DNA from: Mixophyes australis
Taxonomy: Eukaryota > Chordata > Amphibia > Anura > Limnodynastidae
Reading direction: 5' to 3'
DNA length: 64,000 nucleotides
Assembly (NCBI GenBank): GCA_036250195.1
Contig: JAVHZZ010000011.1
Span: forward strand, 49,374,811-49,438,810
Shown here: piece by piece, positions 24,781-40,289 of the stretch
Layout of the letters: the number at the start of each line of letters is the position of its first letter
Numbering within the stretch: position 1 is the first letter of the stretch
The notes under the pieces: generated by a model
What the model was told of the DNA's origin: nothing
The model's input: the letters and a program-made list of their open reading frames with translations, nothing else
Databases searched by the model: none
Translations under genes and position numbers: made by a program

Positions 24781-24800
24781 TCTGAGCGCAAACCACTGGG

Positions 24801-26100
24801 GAGTGCTAAAAATTATTGAGTAGATACTGCTGACAGATATGACTTTTGACAGCCAGAAATATTAATGCACAATTAGGGAGGACACCCCAAAAACACTGAG
24901 GAGTGCTAAAAATTATTTAGTAGATACTGCTGACAGATATGACTTTTGACAGCCAGAAATATTAATGCACAATTAGGGAGGACACCCCAAAAACACTGAG
25001 GAGTGCTAAAAATTATTGAGTAGATACTGCTGACAGATATGACTTTTGACAGCCAGAAATATTAATGCACAATTAGGGAGGACACCCCAAAAACACTGAG
25101 GAGTGCTAAAAATTATTGAGTAGATACTGCTGACAGATATGACTTTTGACAGCCAGAAATATTAATGCACAATTAGGGAGGACACCCCAAAAACACTGAG
25201 GAGTGCTAAAAATTATTGAGTAGATACTGCTGACAGATATGACTTTTGACAGCCAGAAATATTAATGCACAATTAGGGAGGACACCCCAAAAACACTGAG
25301 GAGTGCTAAAAATTATTTAGTAGATACTGCTGACAGATATGACTTTTGACAGCCAGAAATATTAATGCACAATTAGGGAGGACACCCCAAAAACACTGAG
25401 GAGTGCTAAAAATTATTGAGTAGATACTGCTGACAGATATGACTTTTGACAGCCAGAAATATTAATGCACAATTAGGGAGGACACCCCAAAAACACTGAG
25501 GAGTGCTAAAAATTATTGAGTAGATACTGCTGACAGATATGACTTTTGACAGCCAGAAATATTAATGCACAATTAGGGAGGACACCCCAAAAACACTGAG
25601 GAGTGCTAAAAATTATTGAGTAGATACTGCTGACAGATATGACTTTTGACAGCCAGAAATATTAATGCACAATTAGGGAGGACACCCCAAAAACACTGAG
25701 GAGTGCTAAAAATTATTTAGTAGATACTGCTGACAGATATGACTTTTGACAGCCAGAAATATTAATGCACAATTAGGGAGGACACCCCAAAAACACTGAG
25801 GAGTGCTAAAAATTATTTAGTAGATACTGCTGACAGATATGACTTTTGACAGCCAGAAATATTAATGCACAATTAGGGAGGACACCCCAAAAACACTGAG
25901 GAGTGCTAAAAATTATTGAGTAGATACTGCTGACAGATATGACTTTTGACAGCCAGAAATATTAATGCACAATTAGGGAGGACACCCCAAAAACACTGAG
26001 GTGTGCTACAAATTATTTAGTAGATACTGCTGACAGATATGACTTTTGACAGCCAGAAATATTAATGCACAATTATGGGGGACACCCCAAAAGCGCTGGG
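24801..26100. repeat. Tandem array: 13 units of exactly 100 bp
   Basis: Units begin gagtgctaaaaattatt at 24801 and at every 100 bp to 26001. The first twelve are almost identical; the thirteenth is diverged (gtgtgctaca, and tatggggga near its end), as is the partial unit at 26101. The only common variant is unit position 18, G or T, in the order G T G G G T G G G T T G T. T falls at units 2, 6 and 10, a 400-bp period, which points to expansion in blocks of four. It sits between the hAT-2 right end and the transposase start. Confidence 0.97.
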
Positions 26101-26463
26101 GAGTGCCAAATATGAAGAAAAAATAATAAACCTCTATCCTCCTCTCTGCACTAGCGATTTTGGTTAGAGCAATTGCAAGAACAATATTGTATTCTCTGTC
26201 CCTGCTCTAATTAGCCTATGACTACACCCTGCTCTCTCCCTCTGTCAAATGGCGATGGATTGCTGTGGAGGCGTGTATTTATAAAGTTGAAGTATCGCGA
26301 GAACCGAGTCCCGAGATCCGACGACGTCACAATGACGTTCGGCCTCGATTTGGATTCGGAATGGGCGGGAGAGTACCGAGCTGCTCAGCTCGGTACTCGG
26401 ATACCCAAAGTTCGGGTGGGTTCGGTTCTCGGAGAACCGGACCCGCCCATCTCTAAAAATAAC

Positions 26464-28200
26464 TAACATAATGAACACACAAAATTAGGAATTTGTGCCA
26501 CCAATCACTGCACTATTAGATACATGATAATGGACATTAAAGGGACCTACACAGAAACGATTCCACCAGTCAGAATGGTGGAATACCAAGTCCCATAACA
26601 TACAAAGTCCATCAATAAGAACAGGAGAATCCTGCATCACATGGTACACAGAAATAAACACAGAACATGCATATGAAATAACAGACCTGGCAGAAAAACA
26701 GGATTAGACAGGACACACCAATGAATGTATTAGTTACTATCATATGACATGTTGCAGTTAATAACAACCTGCTGTTATTGGTGCACTCCTGTGGGGGGGC
26801 TCACCAAACTGATACAGCTTTAAAAAGGCAAGGATAGAATATATAATGGTAGCTGTGTAGATTAAATATAAATATACAGTATCTTATATATTAAAGATAT
26901 ACATACAACTATATAATGATATGTTTAGAAATATATAATAAAATTTAATAATAAATTATTGTATAACAAACTAAATAATCAAATAGGCTCAGTGACCAAC
27001 AAATCAAACCAAAAACAATTAAATGGAAGAAGATAAATGATATTCCCTAAATACTCCATATAGATACAAAGTATCACTTTTTAAAACCCAATATTCTTCC
27101 TTTCTCATTTTTAGCCTCTCCCTGTTGCATCATATCCTATTTATTTGGAATTGGAATTAATTAAGTGTTTTACAACAACAAAATATGTAGCAATTGCCTT
27201 CTCCATAAATTTACTTCAGATAGTAGATTTATGCTTTAAAATTATATCCTAAATTGGGTGGTTTCCCCAATGTATGAAAGTCTACACAGAATGGTAATAC
27301 TATATACCACATATGTGGAATTGCATCTGAAATGGGTTAGCCAGGTTTAAATGCGAGTGATATTTTATTGATATATTATTGATATTTTGAGGACATTATT
27401 GCACATTTTACATGATGGACATGTGAAAGTTACCATATTAAAAGGAGTCAGGATCACCTTCAGGTAATATGTCAGCTCTAACAAGTTTAGCACTAATACA
27501 CAAATTATGTGCCAATGCCTTCAAAAAATCTTAACAAAATTTTGGTACAGTACTAAGTACCTATTTACATGTACTATTTATTTGCAGAAAAGTAACCACA
27601 ATTTTCATCAATGATTCCATCAGAGACAACCACACTTATCTGTCTCTATATGCTAATAAGGCGGTTCATGACCAATGGACAATAGGTTGACCTATGTGAA
27701 AGAATATGCTGTAAACAATGTTATTCCAAATGTCTACAGCACCGTCTTTATCATCAATTTAATAGCAATGTTCTGGTTCTATCTCAGACTTTTCAAAATC
27801 TCCTCTTCATTTACAAACTATACACCAGGGATACAATGTCTCTGAAAATATGTGCCATCAATAAAAATCCTTATAAATAAGTAAGATAATGAAATCACTG
27901 GTGTTAAGTGATATGAAACTACTTTTACACTTTAGATTGATACTAGATAAGCCAAAACATTTCAACCTAGATTTGGATGGTGCAAAAACTATATTTAAGC
28001 CTAAATGAACTTAAAACCTCAGTAAGAAATTGTATAAAGCGAAGATCAAGGATCCATAGGCAAAAAGACAATCTTATAACACTGCAATTTTGTCTAGCTT
28101 TAAATCATGAAAAAAATATATTAATTTTAGAACATTGGTCAACATCTTAAATCTCTGTATGGCTTTGTACTATTTGGCATTGATTAGATCTTCACTTTCC
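26464..28200 (-). other. TECTA: TECTA intron 4 stretch, AT-rich, no gene seen
   Basis: Unique-looking AT-rich sequence after the hAT-2 target duplication. No terminal repeats, tandem arrays or exon-like blocks were recognised. Confidence 0.5.
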
Positions 28201-28640
28201 CCCGCACTTAGTCCTTTTTCAGGGCATCTGCCCAATGGTTTGATTGGTTGAGTTGTGGGAAAAATCCCTGGATCAAAAAAATCCTGTCATGCGCCAGACT
28301 TTTCTAAACATCTACCAGAGTCCAGCACGCTCTCCTCTGTCTCTCCGATGGTACTGAGGGTTCCTCTGCTCTCCGGCACTACAAAAAGATTTTGCTCGCC
28401 ATCATGGATCCTTAGGCACACTCACGCACATGTATGCATATTCTATATGAAACATATACTCCTTCTTTCATTAAAACATACCTCCACACCCCCTATTGCC
28501 TCTCACTATTTAAATCTGTTCAGACTACAAGATGGGGCCATTTTATGAAGTCTCTTGGCCAGATAAATTTTCTCCTGGCTCCTACAGCATGATCCTGGGA
28601 ATTCTGCACCAGTGCTTTTCTAGTATTCTTCTCTGGTGTT
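28201..28640. other. Intron 4 stretch, GC-richer and possibly LTR-derived
   Basis: Base composition shifts to CT-rich with blocks such as ctccgatggtactgagggtt, like the retroelement LTRs elsewhere in the window. I could not find ends or a target duplication, so this is a weak inference. Confidence 0.3.
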
Positions 28641-28795
28641 TTCCTGGTTATTATCTCAATTCCAGTGTGTTCCTGGTTATTCCATCCATCCCAGTGTGTT
28701 TCTGTTTATTTCATCCATGCCAATGTGTTCCTGGTTATTTCATCCATGTCAATGTGTTTCTGGTTATTTCATCCATGTCAATGTGTTTCTGCCTA
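28640..28795. repeat. Minisatellite, 29-bp unit, about 5 copies
   Basis: The unit is gttcctggttatttcatcca followed by tgtcaatgt. The two right-hand copies are almost identical and the left ones diverged. Confidence 0.88.
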
Positions 28796-31240
28796 ACTCC
28801 ATCTACCTACTGGTCAAATCCAATACCTATACGGAGGACCCTCATCATTCATCATCTGTATATTAGGTATCTCTATGAGCTGAACTGCACATTGCCATAT
28901 TCCATTATGTAATGATATATTTTGCAAATTTAGGGACATTACAAATGTCCATTGTTTTGATGAACAAGAACAAAAGCATTTACAAAATTGGGGTATTTAG
29001 AATATTTTCATAAAGTACTATTTAAATAATGTTTTTTTTAATTAGGAAAATAAATAAAAAAAAGTTTATTAATGTAAGTAAAAAATTATTTCTAAGATAT
29101 ATATTGTATATAATGTTATTTGTGTTTTATTATATTGTATTTTATGTAAAAACACTTTTTTTTCCTGTGAGGAACAAGTACAACATGGTAAAACAGAAAT
29201 CAGTGTGGCATGCTTCAAAGGTAAAAATAAATGCATCAAGAGGGTATTTAACTATAAAAAAAAAATGAGCGTTTTTATTTTTTAAAAGATAAAACACAGG
29301 AATACATTCTAGTAAATATCATCAGCAACAGCCAGCATGCATATCTGAATATTCAATCCTGTCAACCCAGTTTACCTGTATTTTATGATGAAGGAGAATA
29401 TAGGACATAATGGACATAGGGAGTTTAGGAGACAACATGGTAGATGAAATTCAATTTTATGGATTTGAGGCCTTAAAATATACTCGAGCCCCACACCTTA
29501 GATGAGATACTGTTGGATCATAGAATTGGTAGCAGCTTACACAAGCACACATTTATCAAATGGAGAAAACCCCTCTAGGCTTCTTCCAATCTATCAAAGG
29601 GCCACCGTCAGTTAGCTGGGTCACACATATATATATCCATTATGATTAACCCGGCAAAGTGGTAACTTAAGCCTTACCGATCTTGGCCAATATCGCTCAG
29701 CTGGCCCAGCGATATCTTAATAATACAGTGCGACTATAATGGCAATAGAAAATCAGCCTTGTCGCTGCAGATTGATAAATATGCCTGCCGATGCAAAATC
29801 GTTGCATCTCAAGCCAGCAGGATATTACTTTACAGACTCAAAAGTGTTCAAATGTTCAAAATATAGAACATAAAATACTGATGATACCTCTTCTTGAATG
29901 TGCAGTACAACTTTGGGTACCAGTTCAGAAAAGGAGGCCTTGTAACTGGAGAGAACACAGAGAGTGACAAATAAATGAATTATAGGTATGAAAGACCTCA
30001 GTCAGGGTATATACCCACGCTGGTTGAAAGCATGTCAAATGCAAACTTGTCTGATTCGTTTTTAGATGTAGTTTTCTAACATTTGTAGGCATTCCAAAGA
30101 ATGCTCCCAAAACTAAATGGGATGGAAAGTACAAATACCAAAGGAGATGTTAAGATTAGAATCAATGACTTCTAATGGGAGACCCATTTACATGCCATTT
30201 ACAAATGTTAAAATATGCACTTTAAAAACACCAGTATGTACCATTAAGTGGAAAGGCTGCCATAGCATAGAAGCCAAATTATTAAAGTTATTGGCTGTAC
30301 TCACATTTACCCCTGCCATGACTGAAAAATACATAGACACGGTTAAATATTGTGGGTGCTCAAGCACCCACAACACCCAAACCGCTATCCAGAGCCAGAT
30401 TTATTTACAGCAAAGAAAAGATATTTATGGGGAGATAATGATCACTGTATATAAACACATTCAGAGCCTGTACAAAAAAGACTCTGTCAACCTGTGCAGT
30501 ATCAAGTCTCAGCAGACAATACAAGGTCACCCCTTGTGGGTAGAAGAGAAGAGATTTAATCTTCAGCGGCGAAGAGGGATCTTTATAGTAAGAAGAGTGA
30601 AACTCTGAAATGCATTCCCACAAAAACTCATATTGGCAGATTAAAGTGAGGATAAAACAAAACAAAGAATACATGGTTACTGCCATTAAATAATTGTATA
30701 TTGTAGAGAGTATATCCTGGGAGAAGTATAATTGTCAATCTGGAGTAGGGATGAATTTTTCATTAAATTGGACGTTTATGATTTAGGTTTTTTTTTTAGT
30801 TCCACCAGATCACCAGCTTGGGGAATTTAGAGATGAAGGATTGAACTTGATGGATATAAATTTTATGTTGCCATATTTAATTATGAAAATATTTAAACCA
30901 TTGATTGGCTACATATAAGTTATTGTTCACCCTAAAATTAAATACAGACATTACTGCAAGGAAAGAAAACAATCCAAGATGTACTTACAATCCAATGATT
31001 CACCTAAAACTTCATGTAAGGCATCTATTCATACACATGAAAGTGGTAAATAGCTATATTGTATTGTTAGCTTCTGCTAACTGGGGGCTGACAAGATAAT
31101 CTCTCTTAAAGTGGTTGATACTATTCTATATATACCCAGAGCACAGAACTTCTGCTAACTACATGATATACACATATAAACAAGTGATTTAAGTAAAAAG
31201 AGTCTCCTGTGAAATACCCTGTCAACAGGGCAGTTTATTT
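28796..31240 (-). other. TECTA: TECTA intron 4 stretch with dispersed repeat traces
   Basis: At 29,640-29,700 the run gtggtaacttaagccttacc and a ttggccaatatcgc-like block match 62,098-62,140, so a dispersed repeat is present in two copies. An open frame at 30117-30608 (163 codons) matches nothing I know; its 3' part (about 30,430-30,620) has the look of an interspersed repeat. No host exon recognised. Confidence 0.4.
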
Positions 31241-31554
31241 ATTTAGCCACCACTGATTTGGGATACAGGATGGACTATCACAGAAGAAAAGCAGAGTGCA
31301 CTGAGCAACTTATCAATTATTTTATGAGTACACAGAATTGTCCTGACATTCATATTTAGATAATAGACAGGTCACTATTCTTTGCAGCATGATTTCACTT
31401 GAGAACTGAACTTATCTGTCTCAAGTAGCAGGTGACTACAATAGAAAAAGAGAAAAAAAGGACACATTGTCCCCATTTGTGCCACTGTTTGTACTGCAAT
31501 GTGAATGGAGAAAATATAATAAAGAAAGCCAGATAATTGTCTGATTATACAGAA

Positions 31555-32085
31555 GATTTTAGCCAAGCATGAGCAATCTAAAAGCTGCAAATCAATTTCC
31601 AGAGACCTTGATATTCCCGCTTCCACTATATGTAATGTCATTAGGAAGTTTAAAGCCAATGGCACTGTGCCAAGTTCTGAAAAGAGAAAACTTGAAGATT
31701 GCGGCACAGGGTTGTTTGAATGATGGAGAAAGCTCTTCAATCAACTGCCAAACAGATTAAAGCCGACGTTCAGATACAATGTAAGACAGTTTCAACGCGC
31801 ACCATTGGTCGACAACTCAATGAATGGGTGTTCTGAGGTTGGAGGCCCAAGGGTCATACTGCTGAGATAGAGACATAAGAAAGCCCATCTGGAGTTTGCA
31901 AAACACCTGAACAAGTCACATTCCTTCATGTAGACAGTCAATGGAGCAGGTTCAGTGATGTTTTGGGGGTTGCTGTGTGTGTTGAAAGTGTGCATTATGA
32001 AATCAGGGCATTTTGAAACACAACATTTGACTCCAGTGTCTTCCAGGAGGACAACGACGATTTGAAAGAGAGTTTGAGTCTGCCA
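31555..32085 (+). pseudogene. Tc1/mariner transposase relic
   Basis: Reading across frames gives the paired-like helix-turn-helix part (EQSKSCKSISRDLDIPASTI, then NVIRKFKANGTVPS) at 31,570-31,680. Middle-domain pieces (AHLEFAKHLNKS) lie near 31,880, GSVMFWG-like sequence near 31,955 and VFQEDNDDLKES near 32,050; the last corresponds to the FQQDNDPKH motif around the second catalytic aspartate. Order matches Tc1-like transposases. Several stops and frameshifts make it dead; terminal repeats were not located. Confidence 0.85.
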
Positions 32086-35465
<3,380 letters not shown>

Positions 35466-35753
35466 AGGAGTGGTGCTGCTTCCTCCATAAAAGGTGACCT
35501 CATCCCATGTGACCAGGAAAACCCAGGTGGCTGAGAAAGAGGGGAGATATCTGAAGTGCTTCCTAATTTCCTTAGAGACCCTTTTCAGGATGACATGATC
35601 TGTGGTTTCCCGATAGTAGATTTCCCCTCGTATTCCATTGTGAACATCTGCCCAAAAAGGAGCAATGAAAGCACGACCATCCGATAGCGGGAAAGCTTCT
35701 GGAGTGAACTGGCTGACAAGAACATTGAAAGAGACCACTCCATTATTGTTAAC
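35466..35753 (-). CDS. TECTA: TECTA coding exon 3: core of the NIDO domain
   Basis: This 288-nt exon (96 codons, phase 0 at both ends, residues 63-158) has acceptor TTTTTTCCTAG and donor CCT/GTAATA. It starts [10 protein letters not shown] and contains [16 protein letters not shown] and [17 protein letters not shown], the conserved blocks of the NIDO domain found in nidogen, SUSD2 and tectorin. The domain is extracellular; its biochemical role is not well defined. It lies 12.1 kb from exon 2, and that gap is filled with nested transposons. Confidence 0.96.
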
Positions 35754-36078
35754 CTAGGAAAAAAATAAAGGAAAGTCATTGAGCAAATCATATTCACTAT
35801 AGAGCCCGATAAAGTTATTGCCAAGTGCAGGTCCTGTTAAATGCAAAATTAGGCTTAATTGACTTTAAAATGTGAACAGTTCCAATTTTATGGACAAAAT
35901 GTAATAGAAAGGAAAAATGTTTGTTTAAAACTGGCATCATTCATAAATTTATCATTTAAAAAAGTTCAACATATCAGAAAAACATATGATTCTAATTAAT
36001 CTAATTGGTTTGTGACACTGCAAAGCTGGTCACAGCCATAATACGATTTGGTTGTTTGAACAAATCACTTAAAGATCA

Positions 36079-36413
36079 GGGGCCTAATTCATTAAGGATC
36101 TTAACTTGAGAAACTTCTTATTTCAGTCTCCTGGACAAAACCATGTTACAATGCAAGGGGTGCAAATTAGCATTCTGTTTTGCACATAAGTTAAATACTG
36201 ACTGTTTTTTCATGTAGCACACAAATATCAACTTTAAATTTCAGTGTACAAATAAGCTATCAAGTATTTGTGTGCTACATGAAAAAACAGTCAGTATTTA
36301 ACTTATGTGCAAAACGGAATACTAATTTGCACCCCTTGCATTGTAACATGGTTTTGTCCAGGAGACTGAAATAAGACGTTTCTCAAGTTAAGATCCTTAA
36401 TGAATGAGGCCCC
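36079..36413. mobile_element. MITE with very long inverted repeats, about 335 bp
   Basis: Almost the whole element is a palindrome: ggggcctaattcattaagga on the left, its near-complement tccttaatgaatgaggcccc on the right, and about 155 bp of each arm match with few changes around a loop of about 15 bases near 36,245. Flanking agatc at 36073-36077 and 36414-36418 may be part of a target duplication, with one base unexplained. Non-coding. Confidence 0.88.
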
Positions 36414-36649
36414 AGATCTGTGTTTGGATTTTTTACATAGACACAGACACATTTACAAAATCTTCCTATGGTTGCCCAATCAAAGTCTGCTCATGCAGAT
36501 TTGGACATCAGCCAATCAATCTTTCAACTGATAGGAGCCACTGCGCTGCTCGTGACTGCTCTCACTGTATTTCCGTGGCTTTATTAGGTGATTACATAAT
36601 CACAATTAGTCTATTAGCCTGCAGAAGGAAGCGTTCTTATTGGGCCTCA

Positions 36650-37085
36650 TGAGCTTAAATAACAGGGAGTATCTAGACTCCCTGCCTGTTTCTGCACTTG
36701 TGAAGCCTGCTATGCTGCTATCTATTATTCTTTGTCGGCTGGGCATCTTAACCCTTGGCTTTGTTTCTTGACCTCTTTGCTCACTGACCGCCCTGACCTT
36801 TGACTTGACTCAGGTTACCCTTGCTCGCTTGCTGTCTCGACCATTTGCTTTCCCCTGAGTACTCTTGTGAACTCTGCCTGGTTTATTGCTTCCAGTCTCT
36901 ACATCTCTTGGCTACATGGCACCAAAGATAAATCTTTACTACGCTGATCTTAAGTCCTGAGGGCATCTGAGTACCTGTGAGAATACCACTCTCTATTGGA
37001 AAGGTGGCTGCTATAGGTGAAGATTTCTCTCTCATACCTGTTCTAAATATTTACCTGATGTCCAGCAGTGAGTGTAGCATTATCA
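36650..37085 (+). mobile_element. Ty3/gypsy LTR/leader sequence upstream of the gag relic
   Basis: CT-rich sequence of the kind found in gypsy LTRs, sharing a block of about 110 bp with 4,740-4,860, and lying immediately before the gag relic. Terminal bases were not resolved. Confidence 0.5.
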
Positions 37086-37109
37086 CTGGCCATTTAAATC
37101 ATCCATTGG

Positions 37110-37765
37110 AATTCCAATGGAGACTGGACCACCAAGTCCTGTCCAAGTATTGGTGAACAAAATGCAGACACTGTTGCAAGTGGTACAAAAGCTTTCAATT
37201 GGTCTGTTTGCTCAGGAAGAAGTATCTAGAATATCTCAGGCTACCAGAGGTTCTGTGGTGGAAAAAAAATTGAACCGCCCAGATGGTTTCTCTGCAGAAT
37301 GGAAGTTATATTAGAAATTTTAAAGCAGGTTTCAAAATATATTTCAAGCTGAGGCCCCACTCTTCTGGTACTGAACAGCAAAAAAGTAAGGATCATCATT
37401 TCACTACTTCAAGGTGATCCCCAAATGTGGGCTTCTAGTCTCAGTTCTAACATTTCAATTCTAGTTTCCATTGATGCACTCTTTGAAGTTCTCAGTCTGT
37501 TGTATGATGAGCCTGAAGAGTAGCTTCAATGTTCCCTCAAGCAAGGTTGCAGGACAGTGGTAGAATATTGCACAGAATTCAGATGTTTGTCCACTGACAA
37601 TGATTGGAACGATCCAACACTATGCAGCCAAATCTGCCTAGATCTTGCTAAGCAGAAGGAGGATTCATTGGTCCAATATCTTGTCCCTGATACCCTGGAA
37701 AGACTCAGGCAATCAACCATCAAAATTGACAGTTGTATTAAGGAAAGGAAAATACTTTAAAAATT
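37110..37765 (+). pseudogene. Ty3/gypsy gag relic
   Basis: The frame opens at METGPPSPVQVLVNKM, then an interrupted capsid-like region (IISLLQGDPQMWASSL near 37,395), and a last open block VVEYCTEFRCLSTDNDWNDP that continues through LCSQICLDLAKQKEDSL to SCIKERK. The order and the VEY..EFR / W..P / LA / IKERK pattern match Ty3/gypsy gag capsids of the type also domesticated in PEG10/RTL genes. Stops at about 37,313 and 37,520 and at least one frameshift break it. It ends just before a separate LTR insertion (37789). Confidence 0.85.
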
Positions 37766-37788
37766 CACTCCACTCTGAGCAGTTGTCC

Positions 37789-39291
37789 TGTCAGGCGCCA
37801 TCCCTCCACTCCTTCGGGACGGCCGCCTGTCACTTCCTCCACTGAGTCTGGTTGCCAGGCAACCAGACACAATACGTCCGACCAGACTGCCAGTCCTCTT
37901 GCTAATGCGTGTTCCGTTGCCAGGCAACGAGACTGTGAAGGTACGTGGATCCCAAATCACTTAGACACGGTATTAGAGAAAAAATAGAAGGATGATTTAT
38001 TCTGCAGAACAGGATTAAATACAGCATGACCCCCTTAACGATAGCAGGTCCATAAAGTGATGAAATCAGTTTAAATAAATCCAGTGGGATTGGTACAGCA
38101 CGGCCCCCTTAACAACAGCAGGTCCAACAAGTGAGGAAATAAGTCCAAATAAATCTAGTGAGATACGTTTCACAGCACATCTCTGGCAGATCATCACCTC
38201 TTGACCAAAGTCAGTCACATTTGTCTCCAGCTCCCAAGGTAGCCTCCTTTATCACTTCCTAATCCCACCTTGGGAAATGCCTGCCAAGGGGAGTTGCAAA
38301 AGGTCTTGATTGGTGGGCTTCTCACACTATCCAGTTGACCCCTGCTGGGTCCAGCTCCTGGCTGTCTGTAGAGCTCACTATTGGACAATAGGGAGCAAAC
38401 AAAATTAACAATGGTAGCTTAATTCACTCAACTTCTGAGTGTTTCCAGTGGAGGTGGAATTTAACCCCTGAAGTACTTTTCCAAGGAGATCTAAGCCACA
38501 TCTCATACCAATGAACATTTGAGATAAGTGGTAATTACCTTAGCTAACACAAATAAAATTACTTCTGCTGTCCTGTTATTTTCACACAATATGGCAATAT
38601 TCTTTCTATTTCTAATACATACAATATTGCAGGTAATTATAATACACATAATACACCAATGCTCAGGTGTATATATTTAGACTGGGCCAAGGACTAAAAA
38701 GTACATTAAACTGTAAGACACGAGTGATGAATTAAAAGTCCTCAGTCCACTAGCATCCCGTTTCATGACAGGGACGCTATTCGGATCCCCAGCAGCGGCC
38801 GATGACATCACGCCGCCAACATCTTATTGGCCACTAGCTCTATTTAAGACTGACTCTGACACCATGAAGGTGCCAGAGTATTGGGTCATTCCTGCTCCAG
38901 AGTTCCTGTGTATTATTTGGCTTATCCTGACAATTTTTCCTGCTCTTCAGTGTTCCCTATTGACCCGGCTTGTCTGACCACTCTATTGGATTCTCCCTGT
39001 GCATTTATCCCTTCTGGAAGTTACCGACCCGGCTTGTCTGACCATTCTATTGGATTCCTCCCTGTGTACCTCTGCTTCTAGCTCGTTACAGATCCGGCTT
39101 ACCCGATTACTCTCTCTCTTGTACCTCACTATACGGCTCAGTAAAGGACCGCAACCTGCACGTCTCCTGCATCAAAACCCATACCTCCTTGTGGGGGTTC
39201 CTGGAAAAGACCAGGGGGCGCGTTAGACTCCGCACCTTCTACTTGTGCTGCACCAACGTTAGCAGGTACTCCTCGTATCAGAATTGTGACA
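37789..39291 (+). mobile_element. Solo Ty3/gypsy LTR interrupted by a second LTR
   Basis: It starts tgtcaggcgcc and ends aattgtgaca, flanked by a perfect 5-bp duplication tgtcc (37784-37788 and 39292-39296). Removing the nested insert leaves about 660 bp. The right half shares taccgacccggcttgtct and a block ending gttagactccgcacc with the solo LTR at 57915-58697, so the two belong to related families. No internal retroelement sequence lies inside. Confidence 0.85.
37934..38770 (-). mobile_element. Solo LTR nested in the LTR at 37789-39291, opposite orientation
   Basis: On the minus strand it begins TGTCATGAAACGGG and ends GTACCTTCACA, TG...CA as in LTRs, with AATAAA near its 3' end (about 37,998 on the map). 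Flanks gagac (37929-37933) and gggac (38771-38775) differ by one base and are the likely target duplication. 837 bp, non-coding. Confidence 0.75.
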
Positions 39292-39296
39292 TGTCC

Positions 39297-40285
39297 TTGT
39301 TTTGATTCATTGTCCCACGTTACCTCTTATCCTAAGACATCCATAGTTACTCCGCCATAATCCTCTGATCAATTGGGTTACAGGTGAGATAATCCTTTGC
39401 AACCTCCTATCTGTCTTAATCCTGGCACTTTGAAGAAAATGACTTCAAAGTGCAAGGAATTGGAGGTTCTATGGAACCGCAGCACAGTAAATATACCCCT
39501 ATGTATCTCCCTAAAGCTTCATCTCCCCATACCTTCCAGGTACTCAACCCCAAGTCCTTACAATCTTTTCCTCTTCACAAACAGGTACCGCACTCAAGAG
39601 AAATTCTAAATTTAGCACTTAATTTACACTGCTATATGTTATCCTTTCTGCTGAGTTGGTCTCTTGGCACTGTTAAATCAATCACAGAGTTTTCAGTGCA
39701 GCATTGATCAGTACTTTTTTTTTACCAGTGATTTAGGGTCACTGTGGGATGACTTCTTTATACTGTCGCAAGCATTGCCTCACAAGAATGTAGTGATTCT
39801 GATTACAACACTGTGTAAAATATTCCCCAACTTTTTTCAATACTTTGGTCTCTCCTCAGGTTCTTAATCTAAATATTCTTTGTCCTATGTTAATGAACTA
39901 GAACCCTGCCTACACGATTTTCTCCACTGAAAACTTCTGAATCAGTGGAGAAAATTGTAGGGTAACATCTGTGAAGTTGGTCTGTGAATGTAACTGTTGA
40001 ATGTAAATTTTAATTATCTGTGCCATCGGTGCTTCAGAGTGCAACATTATTGTGTGTTGCGCTTAGAACGTTGTTCCTTAAAAATGGCAGAGGTTAATGC
40101 TATTTCTATTAGAGGCTGGAATGATAGCCCCTGTTTTAGAGTTTTCTGTGCTGAGGATTTCATAAATGTCCCTTATTTATTTTCCCTAGTCTACAGATAA
40201 AGTACAGAAACCAGAAATAAACATTTCACTAGCCTTTCTTTAAAGTGAAATGTACCCAAAATTCTGTTCTAGCAGGGATCAACCC
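39297..40285 (-). other. TECTA: TECTA intron 2 stretch, nothing coding
   Basis: Unique-looking sequence. A hairpin at about 39,912-39,960 (attttctccactga and its complement tcagtggagaaaat) is the only structure noticed. Confidence 0.5.
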
Positions 40286-40289
40286 AAGA

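Larger units (their letters stand above)
21734..26455 (-). mobile_element. hAT transposon hAT-2, 4,722 bp, internally rearranged
   Basis: Both ends are tagagatgg/catctcta and a perfect 8-bp duplication, aaaataac, flanks the whole (21726-21733 and 26456-26463). The right end matches the left end of hAT-1, and the left end (ggttttggttttgg repeats to about 22,040) matches the right end of hAT-1, so overall orientation is minus. Inside, from right to left: leader with tandem array (24801-26100), N-terminal transposase part (24064-24780, minus), a C-terminal fragment joined to it (23926-24092, minus), a leader-like bit (about 23,700-23,905, minus), and a BED-to-hATC segment in plus orientation (22,050-23,600). 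Confidence 0.92.

Noticed and set aside
24801..26100. CRISPR-like array
   Set aside because: The 100-bp units abut with no spacers and the DNA is vertebrate. It is a plain tandem array inside a transposon.
30117..30608. Plus-strand 163-codon open frame
   Set aside because: No recognisable protein or splice context; the 3' part looks like interspersed repeat. Kept only as a note within the intron 4 entry.
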